From positions 21,344 to 85,343 of the forward strand of contig NAVB01001151.1 in NCBI GenBank assembly GCA_002179805.1: DNA of 64,000 nt, given 5' to 3'. The stretch is from Acanthamoeba lenticulata. Its lineage: Eukaryota > Discosea > Longamoebia > Acanthamoebidae. The position numbers and the translations under genes are program-made. The notes beneath the pieces were generated by a model. It saw nothing but the letters and a program-made list of their open reading frames with translations. It made no database searches and had not been told where the DNA came from. How positions within the stretch are numbered: position 1 is the first letter of the stretch; every line of letters begins with the position of its first letter. Shown piece after piece: positions 43,016 through 52,681 of this stretch.

Positions 43016-44326
43016 TCACTTGACGAGGCTCGTGGTCATCCGGCCGGTGTGTTTGATCGTGCTCATGCTCAGGGCGACGGCCGTGTGTTGCCCGAGGTCC
43101 ACCAGCAACCGCATGCTCTTCATGGGCTCCGTCGCGGTCCGCTCGAGCCAGTCGCGGTGCGCGTAGCGAAGCGAGTCGTCGGTGTGGACAGTAATCACGT
43201 CGCCGTCCTTGTCCCGGTAGCGGACGCGCACCGTTGACGAGGCCGCTTCGGCGGCCGTCAGTCCGTAGATGCGCTGCAGCTCGCGTAGGAGGTCAGCGTA
43301 GAAAAGGGGCTTGTTGGCGTCAAGCACGATCAATGAGACGTCGGCTTCCAGCGGCCACCGTCCCTCGTCTTCCCCCTGGCTTTTACCAGCTTCTTCCTCT
43401 GGCTCCTCTTGGTCGCCTCGTAGGCGATCGCTGCTCGGGCTGCAGGGCGGCTGCACAACGCACTTAATGGCGAGGGCGCCGAAGAGCGAGATGTAGGCAT
43501 GTGAGAGGGAGGTCTCGTGCCAGGCTCGCTCCTTGTTCGTTCGTCGGGCACTGCCCGGACACAACGTGCGGCCAGACAGCGACGCCCGACGCGGCAACTC
43601 CTTCGTGCGGCTGATCGAGGTGCTTCGGATGACCTCAACGGGGCCCGACTTGAAGAAGCCGGACGCACCCAAGAGACCTTGCTCGACTACCCTTTGTGCT
43701 GTGGGTGAACCAAAAACCTCCGAGATGATTGCGGCGCCAGGCAGCAGCGTCGGCGTAGTTTGAGTGTACGTAGTGGTGATGGAGATGGTCGGCCGAGAGG
43801 AGGCCACGATGGACGCTCGCCGAGGAGACCGTCTCGGGAGGGGTGAATTAGGGGTGGAGAGGGACATAGAGCGGGTCGGGGAAAGCATGGGCGGAAGCTG
43901 AAGGCTGTCGGACGAAGACATGGCGCCGAGCTCGTCCTCGCCATCCTTGTCGTGATGGTCCTTCCCCGCTTCTACGGCAGGCTGCTCCCCCCGAGAAGAC
44001 AGTTCGCGACGGAGTTGTAGCAGAGCCAGACGTAGTCGTCTTTGATCCGGTGGCTCGGTCATGTTGAGTGCGGCACAGAGTCGGGAGAGGCCTTCCTCCT
44101 TGGACGAGAGGGCCGCAAAAGAGATGGAGGTCGTTGAAGTGGCCAGGGCCGGCACCAAAGGCAGTTCCTCCGCTGCCGTGACCAGGGCCTGGCCCTTCAA
44201 TTTTGCCTTCTTGGCGACCACAACATACTGGTCGAGGTCGTGCTGCTTCAAGAACTTGAGCACCTCTTTTGTTTGCCACTCGCGGGCTGGCTTGGGCGCC
44301 TTGCTCCTCCACACTCGAAAGCTCAT
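43016..44326 (-). CDS. SAM-like and PB1 domain adaptor protein
   Basis: Appears intronless, ATG at 44326 (MSFRVWRSKAPKPAREW). Residues about 16-50 (EWQTKEVLKFLKQHDLDQYV and following) resemble a SAM domain. The middle is Ser/Pro-rich with Arg-Arg-Ala-Ser phospho-site-like motifs. The C-terminus is a PB1 domain: SLIVLDANKPLFYADLLREL, then VRVRYRDKDGDVITVHTDDS (the acidic OPCA loop of type I PB1), followed by MKSMRLLVDLG. PB1 domains pair acidic to basic faces. The stretch between RRASLSG and the PB1 could hide an intron. No Trm, kinase or GEF part is present, so this looks like a scaffold. Confidence 0.75.
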   Translation of the reverse strand: MSFRVWRSKAPKPAREWQTKEVLKFLKQHDLDQYVVVAKKAKLKGQALVTAAEELPLVPALATSTTSISFAALSSKEEGLSRLCAALNMTEPPDQRRLRLALLQLRRELSSRGEQPAVEAGKDHHDKDGEDELGAMSSSDSLQLPPMLSPTRSMSLSTPNSPLPRRSPRRASIVASSRPTISITTTYTQTTPTLLPGAAIISEVFGSPTAQRVVEQGLLGASGFFKSGPVEVIRSTSISRTKELPRRASLSGRTLCPGSARRTNKERAWHETSLSHAYISLFGALAIKCVVQPPCSPSSDRLRGDQEEPEEEAGKSQGEDEGRWPLEADVSLIVLDANKPLFYADLLRELQRIYGLTAAEAASSTVRVRYRDKDGDVITVHTDDSLRYAHRDWLERTATEPMKSMRLLVDLGQHTAVALSMSTIKHTGRMTTSLVK

Positions 44327-44791
44327 CAGCAGCAGCACAGGCGCGATGTTTGGTCGTAGGGAAGTGGAAACGTTAGTGTGTTGGCAAGCAGCACACAGTT
44401 TCCAGCGTTCAGGTGACAGGCCAATTACCCCGTTTGAACGATCGTGCGGGACAACCACCTGGCGAACGTGGTAAGATCGTTTCTAACCCTCTACGTCAAA
44501 TTTAGGTCTGCCCAAAGCCTGGGTTGCTGTGTGTGATTGAGAGAACCCCGTAACCACCTCCATCTCCGCTGAGCTCGCACCAATGCAACTCGAGAAAAGG
44601 TTGAGAGCAAGCCCTCTCTCAGCGAACAATTAGATAAACGCTCCAACTCGTTGCGACTGACGGAACACTTGAACTGGAGACCGTTCTAACAAAGGAACAC
44701 TGTGGCCAACCGCAACGAGCAAAAGAGTTTGTACGACCCGAGAATCCAGATACAAGTAGAGGACGAAGAAGAGCAGAAAGAAAAGAAAAAG
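44327..44791. other. Intergenic between SAM-PB1 gene and 5S rRNA
   Basis: Upstream region of the SAM-PB1 gene and downstream flank of the 5S gene. No ORF with recognisable content. Confidence 0.45.
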
Positions 44792-44910
44792 AGGATACGG
44801 CACGGTGGATTCCCGGGTGGTCGCCCACCCCAGTACTAACACCGCCTGGCGCAGCTTAACTTCGCTGTTCGGATGGGAAGCGGTGCTTTCTGCGCAGTAT
44901 GGCCGTATCC
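44792..44910 (-). rRNA. rrn5: 5S ribosomal RNA
   Basis: The minus strand reads GGATACGGCCATACTGCG through CCGCTTCCCATCCGAACAGC, GAAGTTAAGC, TACTGGGGTGGGCGACCACC and CCGTGCCGTATCCT, 119 nt. The ends pair (GGATACGG with CCGTATCC), and the box A/C pol III control region (GAAGTTAAGC, AGTACTGGGG) is intact. A T-run (complement of 44786-44790) ends the transcript. The sequence agrees with my memory of the Acanthamoeba 5S, which is the best evidence for the source organism. It is a single dispersed copy between protein genes. Confidence 0.97.
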
Positions 44911-45000
44911 GTCGATGATGGTCTTCATCTGCACGATCACCACGCCAAGAGAATACACGCCCCATCTGGCCTGCGTAGAGAAATAAAAGAGAAATCAACA

Positions 45001-46313
45001 ATGAAAAGAATAGAGGCAGTACGTCCTTTCGTGTGTCGTGGATTCGTGGTGCACCATGACCGCTGCGGACTAAAGGTGGGCACTGACACCATTTTCTTCG
45101 CCGCCCATGTCGCCCGATCACACGTGCGCCGATTTGCCACGTTCAACTTTACCCCCCCCCCCCTCCCTCTCTCAAACTCCCCACAAACTGATCCTTGTGG
45201 GCAGTGGGTTTCGTCACGCTCGCCACGGACCGCACTAGACATTGGACCTGGGACAGGCTTGCTTTCTCTCATCTTGGCGCACCGCTTGCCGTCGGTGAGG
45301 CCTCCCTCTCTTCTTGGCATGCTTGGCCCTAGCAGCTCACTTGTGCACGCAGCTCGAGGAAGTGCACGGCGTGGAGATAGATGCCGACGCGTACGAGCAG
45401 ACCAAGCTCAACTACGACCTCTCCCCATGGCGCGACAAGCTGCATGCCGTCCATGCGCCCTTTCAGGACTTTGTTGAAGTCAGGAACGCATCGCCACCCG
45501 AGACGCCCAAGTCCGACACAACGGCGTCCACGAGCATCAACGCGACACGCCATTGTGGGCTGCCAAGCTACGACCTTATCATCTGCAACCCGCCTTATCA
45601 TCCGCGGCCGCCTCGATACCCGCACACAGAGCCCACGTCGCGGTGCGTGCACCATCTTCTCACCGATCGATGAGGCCTTTGGAGCGAGTTGGGACCTGAC
45701 CCTCAGGAGAAAATGGGGGCGATTGCAGAGCACACGCCCGCTTTAGCGACTACCTGAGCTCAACTGACTTGTTGTCCGGAGTGAGTCGATGTCTCCACCA
45801 GGTGAGTGGCCCTCTTTCCTCTTCTTTATCGATGAAAGACACCTCTTAAGGTCAAGCGTTTCACGCTGGGGCGGGAGACTTCAGGATGGCGGCCAGTTCT
45901 GGCTGTTCTACCCCTACATCCTGGCTGATCAAATCACCCTCGAGGCCACCCAGCACGATCTCTCGCTCAGGTCTGGTTATACTACTAGCACCAGATGTGG
46001 ATGGAATGCTGATCGCAGCGTTCGTTGGCGCATTTCTCACACTCGTCAGCCACGTCACTCCTCGCACAGGCACCGCTGCGACATCTGCTTCAGGAGGGGC
46101 AAGCACTGGCAGCGGTCGATTCTTATGTTTGAGCGGACCCAGAAGAAGGACCTCGAACGAACAAATGGTCGCGTGGAGAGGGTACAAGCCACGTTGCGCG
46201 AGGAGAACAGCAGTTTCACAGACGAGTTTGTGGAGGCGACAAAGGACATCTACCTCGAAACCTTGCGCTCCGACAGGAACAGACACAACGTCCCACCGCC
46301 AGACATTGAGTAG
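45001..46313 (+). CDS. TrmN6/YfiC-like tRNA adenine-N6 methyltransferase
   Basis: ATG at 45001. Exons: KRIEAVRPFVCRGFVVHHDR, CGLKVGTDTIFFAAH; ALDIGPGTGLLSLILAHR (SAM motif I); EVHGVEIDADAYEQTKLNYD with SPW; YDLIICNPPYHPRPPR (NPPY catalytic motif for adenine-N6); RAHARFSDYLSSTDLL; DGGQFWLFYPYILAD; a C-terminal HWQRSILMFE. Junctions around 45655/45735 and 45800/45887 are in phase; the one after 45970 is uncertain. The bacterial counterpart methylates A37 of tRNA-Val. The match to bacterial-type order is strong; a bacterial or organellar origin is inferred. A 60-residue Glu/Arg-rich tail extends beyond the bacterial length. Confidence 0.8.
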
Positions 46314-46395
46314 CAAGAAAAGGCGAAGGACGGCCAATAAAGAGACCAAGACAAGAGAACCACGATGAGGCACCGTTTTTACCTACAATGGGCTC

Positions 46396-46780
46396 GGGCG
46401 TGAAGCGGCCAGAGGAAGCCACTTGAAAGTGCTCCAGTGGGCGCATGCCAACGGCTCCCCGATGGACTGTATCAGTGCTGGAGTGGTCGACGGAGGCCTG
46501 GCTGGGCTCCAGTGGGCAGCTGCCTCTCCTCCAGTGGGCACGCGCCAACGGCTGTCCCTCGGACGGTGTTGAGCCGTATGGGCGCTATGTAGGTTAATAG
46601 CGTACAGAAGAGGAGACCTGCGCTAAGGCGGCCAGCCACTTGGCGATGCTCTGCCAATGGCTGCCCGTGGGACCAGAGGACGGGCTATGAAGCAGCCAAG
46701 GCTGGTCAACTGGAGGTGCTCGCATGGGTCCTCGCTGAGGAACAGAGCCGCTTCGGCCGTACAATCCTGAGCGATGGTGA
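46396..46780 (+). pseudogene. Decayed ankyrin-repeat gene fragment
   Basis: Typical amoeba/giant-virus-style ankyrin units can be read only by switching frames: EAARGSHLKVLQWAHANGSP, then SAGVVDGGLAGLQWA; LLQWARANGCPSDG; ETCAKAASHLAMLCQW; ANGCPWDQRTGYEAAKAGQL with EVLAWVL. In-frame stops and shifts separate them, and no splice sites rescue a continuous frame. It overlaps the 3' flank of the SENP8 gene and follows TrmN6. Probably a relic of one of the large ankyrin/F-box families of Acanthamoeba. Confidence 0.7.
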
Positions 46781-46849
46781 ACCTGGTTGTTGGCTGATCA
46801 AGCGTGTGCACCAGTCATCAAACACATACGACGATCGGCTGTCGCTTCT

Positions 46850-47873
46850 TCACGGCATCGTTGCTTCTTGCTGTTTGATCACTGCCTCAAGGGCTCGCTT
46901 GATGTCGGCCCGCGTGATGGTGCCTGTGTCCGCGCCAAGTCGCTGGGTCATGCCTCCCGCCGGCAGCTGGCCCAGAGCCTCCGCGGCTAGATCAGCACTC
47001 ACAGCGCACACGAACACACCACAATCTGCTTGGTCGAATTTGAAATGAGCGTCATTAGCAGTCATCAGCATCATCTAGCCTCAGCTTCATCAACCAACCT
47101 GAGCTGTTGCGCTGCTGAGGCGTGCGTGCGGCTTCCACGACTGGTTCGCCCTTCCCGCCCATCACGGCATGCACCTGAGCGGCCAAGCGCATGAGCGAGG
47201 TGTAAGTCCATCGCCATGCGATCCGTTGTCGTATGAAGGTGGAGATGGGCACCATCTTGGCCGTGCGCTTGGCGGCCGCCGCGACTGAGCTGTGCGTGCC
47301 GTAGGAGTCGTAGTGTCGGAACTTGCCGTCGGCTCGTGTCCACACCAAGAGCGTCCTGCACGAGGCCCTCGCTCAGCGCGTTGACTGCCAAACAAAAGAG
47401 GGAAGAAGCGGTACCAGTGCGTGCCGCCAGCGTGGGTTACGCTGGTGTTGTCGTTGATGGGCATGAAGATGACGCTTCTCTTCTCCAGCTCGAGGGGCGC
47501 CATCACCTCTTGCACTTCGGCCACGTCTGCCAGGTGTTTGCCGCCTCTCAGGACGGAAGCTCGATTGTGTATTGAGAGCAGAGGGTGGGGGGGGGAAGTA
47601 CCAGAAGAAAAGTTGATCATAAACATGGCTGAGGGGTCAATGAAGAGGAGCTCCTGCTGGTCCTTAAATCGCTCCTTGGCCAGGTATCTGTGCCCGTTGC
47701 GCCACTACGTTAAAACGGCACTGGCAAGCCATGAAAGCGAAGGATGCAGGTTACTACTCAAACCAGAAGGAAATGATGGAGTCATTCAGCCACTGCCCCG
47801 GCCTGAGCAGTGTCACATCCGACTCGTACAGGGTCGTGTCCCCATACGTGATGACCACCTCGTCTTCTGCCAT
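46850..47873 (-). CDS. SENP8: Sentrin-specific protease 8 / deneddylase DEN1 homologue
   Basis: ATG at 47873 (MAEDEVVITYGDTTLYESDV). N-terminal block LLRPGQWLNDSIISFWFE matches SENP8/DEN1. Further exons: LFIDPSAMFMINFSSG, MAPLELEKRSVIFMPINDNT, AGGTHWSVLVWTR (catalytic His), YDSYGTHSSVAAAAK (catalytic Asp), QADCGVFVCAVS (catalytic Cys in a Gln-x-x-Cys-Gly context). The triad is complete. This Ulp1-fold protease removes NEDD8 from cullins and other proteins and matures NEDD8 (family knowledge). A polar insertion sits between the Asp and Cys motifs, around 47160-47080. It shares 109 bp of divergent upstream DNA with the DDX24 gene. Confidence 0.87.
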
Positions 47874-47982
47874 GCTTGGCGAAAGCAGGAAATCGTTTTC
47901 TGCTGTATTTCCTAGCTGTTGTGCTGATCGACTCCGCCACGCCGTACTTGTGTTGCAAACTCGACCGGAGCATCTGCCAGCC

Positions 47983-50900
47983 ATGCCTAAGCAGTGGCGG
48001 ATTGGCGCTACCAAAACCCTTTCCACGGGAGTGAAGGGCAAGAAGGGAAAGGCCAAGGATGATTTTGACGATTTCGACGATTTCGACGATGATGGTGGTG
48101 CCGCGCAGCCATTTTCCCAGCTGAATTGGCGCACAGTTCCTATCGATAGCGCCATCCGAGGTGAGGCTGGATTGGTGGGCTTTGAAGAACTTGACAGTTC
48201 GGAAATCGCTCATCTCCTCCCCAACAAGCCTGCTCCTCCTGCTGCCGCTTCGCCCAAGCAAACGCCCAAGCAAACGCCCAAGCAAACGCCCAAGAACAAA
48301 CGCAAGAGAGGCAGCAAGGACGCCAGCACCAAGGTACACCAAGTCGCATTTAATTCACGATTGTACATTCCAACCCTAAAATCTGAGTTGTGCTCATAAT
48401 CTTGATTGCAAATACAGGAGCAGGAGCCAAATGAAGAGAAGGCTGCGCCTCCCAAGAAAATGCAGAAGCGAACCAAGACTGCCAAGCAGAGTACCCCGAG
48501 GCAAGCCCCACCAGCGCCGGAGCAGCAGGAGACCAAGTATGCTGTGGCGAAGGAGACGACGGCTTCAGAGGATGGCAAGGAGACGAAGCAGGCCAAACGC
48601 GCCCGCAAGCGGCGGGAGAAAGCCGCTGCCAAGCGCGCCGCCCAGCAGGCGCAGTCACCGCAAAGCAAGAAGCGCAAGCAGCCACCAGCACAGCAAGACG
48701 ACGACCAAACCACGGAGAAGCCGGAAAAGAACAAGAAGAGCAAGAAGGATGGCGCCGACAAGAAGCGCGCCAAGCCTGTGGCGGATACCAAGGACCAGGA
48801 GAGCAGCACCAGCGCAGATGCCACCGATGATGCAGCCACGCCCACGCCCACAACCACTGCCACGGCCACCTTGACACCAGGCGGCAAGACGCAACCGGAC
48901 ATTGTGCCGGCCATCGTCCCGACGACTAACGTGGAGGACTGGAAGCGCAAGTGGGGACGCCTCAAGTCGTGGCAGCCTTATCGCCTGCACCCGAACCTCA
49001 TGGAGGCCATCAAGGAGTATGGGCTTTTCTCGCCCACGCCCATTCAAGAGCGCGCCCTCACGGCCGCCCTACTCGAAGACAAGGACGTTGTCGGTGTCGC
49101 TGAAACCGTGCGCTCTCTTCTCTCTTTCTTTCTCTCTCTCTCTCGCTCGCGTTTGTCCACATGTGGACGTCATGATGACCCACATACGGCTTGCAGGGTT
49201 CGGGCAAGACGCTGGCCTACGGTCTGCCCATCTTGCACAAGATTGCCCGTAAGCGCGAGCAGGAGGCTCGAGCCCCGCCGGACGGCCCCGAGCCCGACCG
49301 CCGGCTGAAGGCGCTGATTCTGGCCCCTACGCGCGAGCTCGCCGTGCAGGTCTCTGACCAGCTCAAGCTCATCGCCAAGCACACGTCACTACGCGTGGTG
49401 CCCGTCATCGGCGGTCTTGCGCCGCAGAAGCAGATCCGGCTTCTGTCCAAGAAGCCCGAGGTCGTCGTCGCCACGCCGGGTCGCCTGTGGGAGCTCATCA
49501 ACGAAGTGCGTACTTGTCATTCCTTTGCCAGTGCCTGGCTAACCACACGCGCGGGTCTCTAGGGTAACCCCTTCCTGAGCGATCTCACTGGTCTCGAGTT
49601 CCTCGTGATCGACGAGGCCGACCGGATGGTGGAGACCGGCCATTTCCGGGAGCTCAAGTCCATCCTCACGCTCGTTCAGCATCCGGCCAGCCGCGAGCTC
49701 ATTGCCCTGCCCGCCACGGCTGCCCTCGGCCGCGTGCTGCCGCCCACCGAGGCCGAAATCCAGAACGGCGAAGACGACTCTCAAGCGCCCAATCCTGACG
49801 CCGACGTCGACGAAGACGACGATAACAAGGAGCAGGACGCTGATGACGATGACGACAATGTGAAGGAAGAAGAGGATGGCGATGTGAAAGAGGAAGAGGA
49901 CGACGAAGTGCAACACGATGGAGAACAGAACGGAGAGGACGACGAAGAGGAGGCCGAGGATCATGAAGGCGTTGAAGAAGGTTGTGAGAACGACGATCAA
50001 GAGGAGGAAGAGGAGGAGGAAGGTGAAGACGAAGATGCCGAGGAAGACGTGCTCGGGCCAAAGACGGTGGTCGAGCCCGTGCCGGGCGAGCCCGAGAAGG
50101 AGTTCAAACGCCAGACGTTCATCTTCTCGGCCACCCTCACCCTGGCGCCGCAAGGCCGCACCAAGCTCGGGCCCAAGCCCAGCACCAGCAGGCTCCGGGC
50201 CAACAGCAACGCCCTCGGTACGTAGAGCTTGCCTTGTGGGCGAGCTGCGACACGGTCAGGCCGGAGGATTCTCACGTGGCTTGCGGCTGATCGATGGTTA
50301 TCTGTGGCGTGCAGCCCAAGTGTCGAAGCTGGTGGGATTCGAACGCCAGCGCAAGGTGATCGATCTGACCACCAAGAAGGTGGTGGTCTCCACGCTCGAG
50401 GAGGCCGTCATCCAGTGCCTGAACGAGGAGAAGGACTACTACATGTACTACTTCTCGCAGCAGCACAAGGGCAGGACGCTTGTGTTTTGCAATTCGATTT
50501 CATGCATCCGCCGCCTGTTGCCGCTCCTTAGCATCCTGGGGGTGGCGGCTTGGGGCCTCCACGCCTCTATGCAGCAGCGCCAGCGCCTAAAGAACCTCGA
50601 ACGGTGCGTTTTTGTTTTTATTTTCTTGTTTCTTGTTTTCTTTTGTTTTCGTTTTTTTTTACTTTGTTTATTTATGAGAGGACTCACGCGGCTTCTGCAG
50701 GTTCCGTAACTCGAAGGAGTCGATCCTGATCGCCACCGATGTGGCCGCGCGCGGTCTCGACATTCCGTTGGTCGACCACGTCATCCACTACCAGCTTCCT
50801 CGCACGGTCGAGCTGTACGTGCACCGGAGCGGCCGTACTGCCCGTGCGACGGCCAGCGGCCTCAGTATCATGCTTGTGGGTCCCGAGGACATGAAAACCT

Positions 50901-51656
50901 ACCGCCAGATCTGCTCCGTCCTCCGTAATGGTACGCGGACGCCTGCGACTCACGCTTCGATGGTGACGATGATGAGGACCAGAAGATGCTGGTGGCAGAA
51001 GATGATGCTGATGCTTTTTGCTGGCAGGACGCGAGGTGGAGCCCTTCACGGTGGATCGCGGAATGCTGCCGGGCGTGGCCAAGCGCGTGAACCTGGCGCG
51101 CAAGCTCGACGCCGTCACGCACGAAGTGCGAAAGAAGAAGTCCAAGAAGGACTGGTTCCAACAGGCCGCCGAGGAGATGGACATCGATGTCGACGACGAC
51201 CTGTACGCGTCCCCCTCCCTCCACAGACGTTGTGATGAGTGTGGGCGATGCTGATCCGGCCCGCACATGTGTGCAGTCTTTCCGAGGAGGATGAAGAGAG
51301 CGCCGAGGTTAGCGTCAAGAAGCAGCGCGAAATCGACAGTCTGCGCGCTCAGCTCAACAGCCTTCTCAGCCAGCCTCTTCTTCCCAGAGGTGCTTGCTTT
51401 TGCCATATTTACTTTATTTTATTTTATTTTTGTTGTATTTTTATTCGGTTTATTGGTTTAAATTTACGTTTTGTGGTGATCGCGATGTGGTTGCAAACCA
51501 CTCACAGGAGGATTCACGACGTTCTTCACGCGGTCGCTGCTCTACGATCCCAACAAGCTGTCGGCCGAGCTCAACAAGGTCGTGGCGGACCCCACCAAGA
51601 CGGCCACCAAGAAGAGCAAGAGCTCCGTGCACCGAAGAAAGGGCGGCCGCAAGTAG
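47983..51656 (+). CDS. DDX24: DEAD-box RNA helicase DDX24/Mak5
   Basis: ATG at 47983. N-terminus [20 protein letters not shown], then [18 protein letters not shown], and a [13 protein letters not shown] run (12-bp repeats at about 48255-48295). A long Lys/Ala/Glu-rich linker leads to the helicase core: [45 protein letters not shown] (motif I split by an intron), [34 protein letters not shown] very acidic insertion of about 100 residues (49740-50040) precedes [10 protein letters not shown]; then [38 protein letters not shown]. The acidic insert between DEAD and SAT, with the [12 protein letters not shown] context, marks DDX24/Mak5. Acts in 60S pre-ribosome assembly (family knowledge). Basic tail [15 protein letters not shown]. 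Confidence 0.92.
48255..48295 (+). repeat. 12-bp tandem repeat encoding KQTP
   Basis: Three near-perfect copies of cccaagcaaacg inside the DDX24 coding sequence, giving (KQTP)3. Confidence 0.9.
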
Positions 51657-51748
51657 AGCTCCTCCCCTCTTCGACCTCCAGTTCTCTTCAATACACAAAC
51701 AGCTGCATACAACAGCTTTCCAGTCAAAAAAAAGAAGGCCCAAGCCCG

Positions 51749-52417
51749 CTAGTGCTGAGGTGAAGTCGAGCCGACCGCCAGCTGCTGCTGTTGGTCCTCG
51801 AGCTCCTCCTCGCGCTTCATGCGTCGCCAGTCGAGGAACCAAGATGGGAGCCGGTCCTCGGGTGGGAGGGTCACCAGGTCGGTGTCGAAGAGTTCGATGA
51901 ATTGCTCATTGATGGCGCGGGTGTTGGAGAGGGCGTAGTCACGGTACTCTTGCAGAATCGAGGTGAGATTGTAGTCAAGCAGCTTTCGTAGACAGGCCAC
52001 AACGATGCCCGTGTGGTGGCAGCCCGAGCTGCAGACGAGAAGCAGTGGGTGGTGTCGCGTGTCGAGGATGATTTCTAGTGCTTCCTTAACCACCTCTTCC
52101 GTGAGTAGCGTGGTTGTCTCCGATGAATTGGCCGTGGCCCGCTCCTTCGAGATTTCGAGCGCCTTCAAACCCAAATGGATTATGCGCACCCCATTTTCCT
52201 CGTAAAAGGCCGTGATGTACTTGTTGGGTACCTCAGGCGAAAGTCGAACGACGGTACGCAGCCGCAGCTGCTTGACGTAGGCAAAGTTGGGCGGTCGCAG
52301 CACCGCCGATCGGTACACGCCATTTTCGACCACACCAAAGCGCGCCGGCGGGAAGAGCGTGGGCAGGTCTTCCTCTCTCTCCATCTCGTGTGCTGCTTTT
52401 TCCTTCTTGGGCTTCAT
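51749..52417 (-). CDS. Oca/Siw14-type (Y_phosphatase2) protein with degenerate P-loop
   Basis: Single exon, 222 codons, ATG at 52417. GVVENGVYRSAVLRPPNFAY, VKQLRLRTVVRLSPEVPNKY and GLKALEISKE match the atypical dual-specificity family of yeast Oca1/Siw14. The P-loop, normally HCxxGKHRTG, reads VCSSGCHHTGIVVACLRK: Cys and Gly remain, but His before Cys is Val, Lys is Cys and the phosphate-binding Arg is His. Catalysis is therefore doubtful, as in pseudo-phosphatase Oca members. C-terminus DLVTLPPEDRLPSWFLDW is family-like. Divergent from the membrane protein gene at 52682. Confidence 0.82.
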   Translation of the reverse strand: MKPKKEKAAHEMEREEDLPTLFPPARFGVVENGVYRSAVLRPPNFAYVKQLRLRTVVRLSPEVPNKYITAFYEENGVRIIHLGLKALEISKERATANSSETTTLLTEEVVKEALEIILDTRHHPLLLVCSSGCHHTGIVVACLRKLLDYNLTSILQEYRDYALSNTRAINEQFIELFDTDLVTLPPEDRLPSWFLDWRRMKREEELEDQQQQLAVGSTSPQH

Positions 52418-52681
52418 TTCTCTTCAATTTTTCATCACCAGCACTAACTTTTCTGCAGACTTCGTCGTCCCTTAGCAGCAGTGAACTACCGCAGCAGAAG
52501 TTGGTGGGGAAGGAAGCTCGTTGCGGTGTGTGCAAGAAGCTTCTGCAGTCCTGTTTTTTGCTCTCTTTGACCTCTCCCCTCTCTAAGGTACGGTACCGCA
52601 CCTCCTTATTTTGTTTTTTCATCCTTGCGGGAGGTTAATTTTCATGCATTATTGATGTGCAGGCCATAATTGCTTAAAAAG

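Noticed and set aside
46340..46850. Intact ankyrin gene with introns
   Set aside because: Frame shifts fall within repeat units and no GT-AG pairs restore phase, so a pseudogene is more likely.
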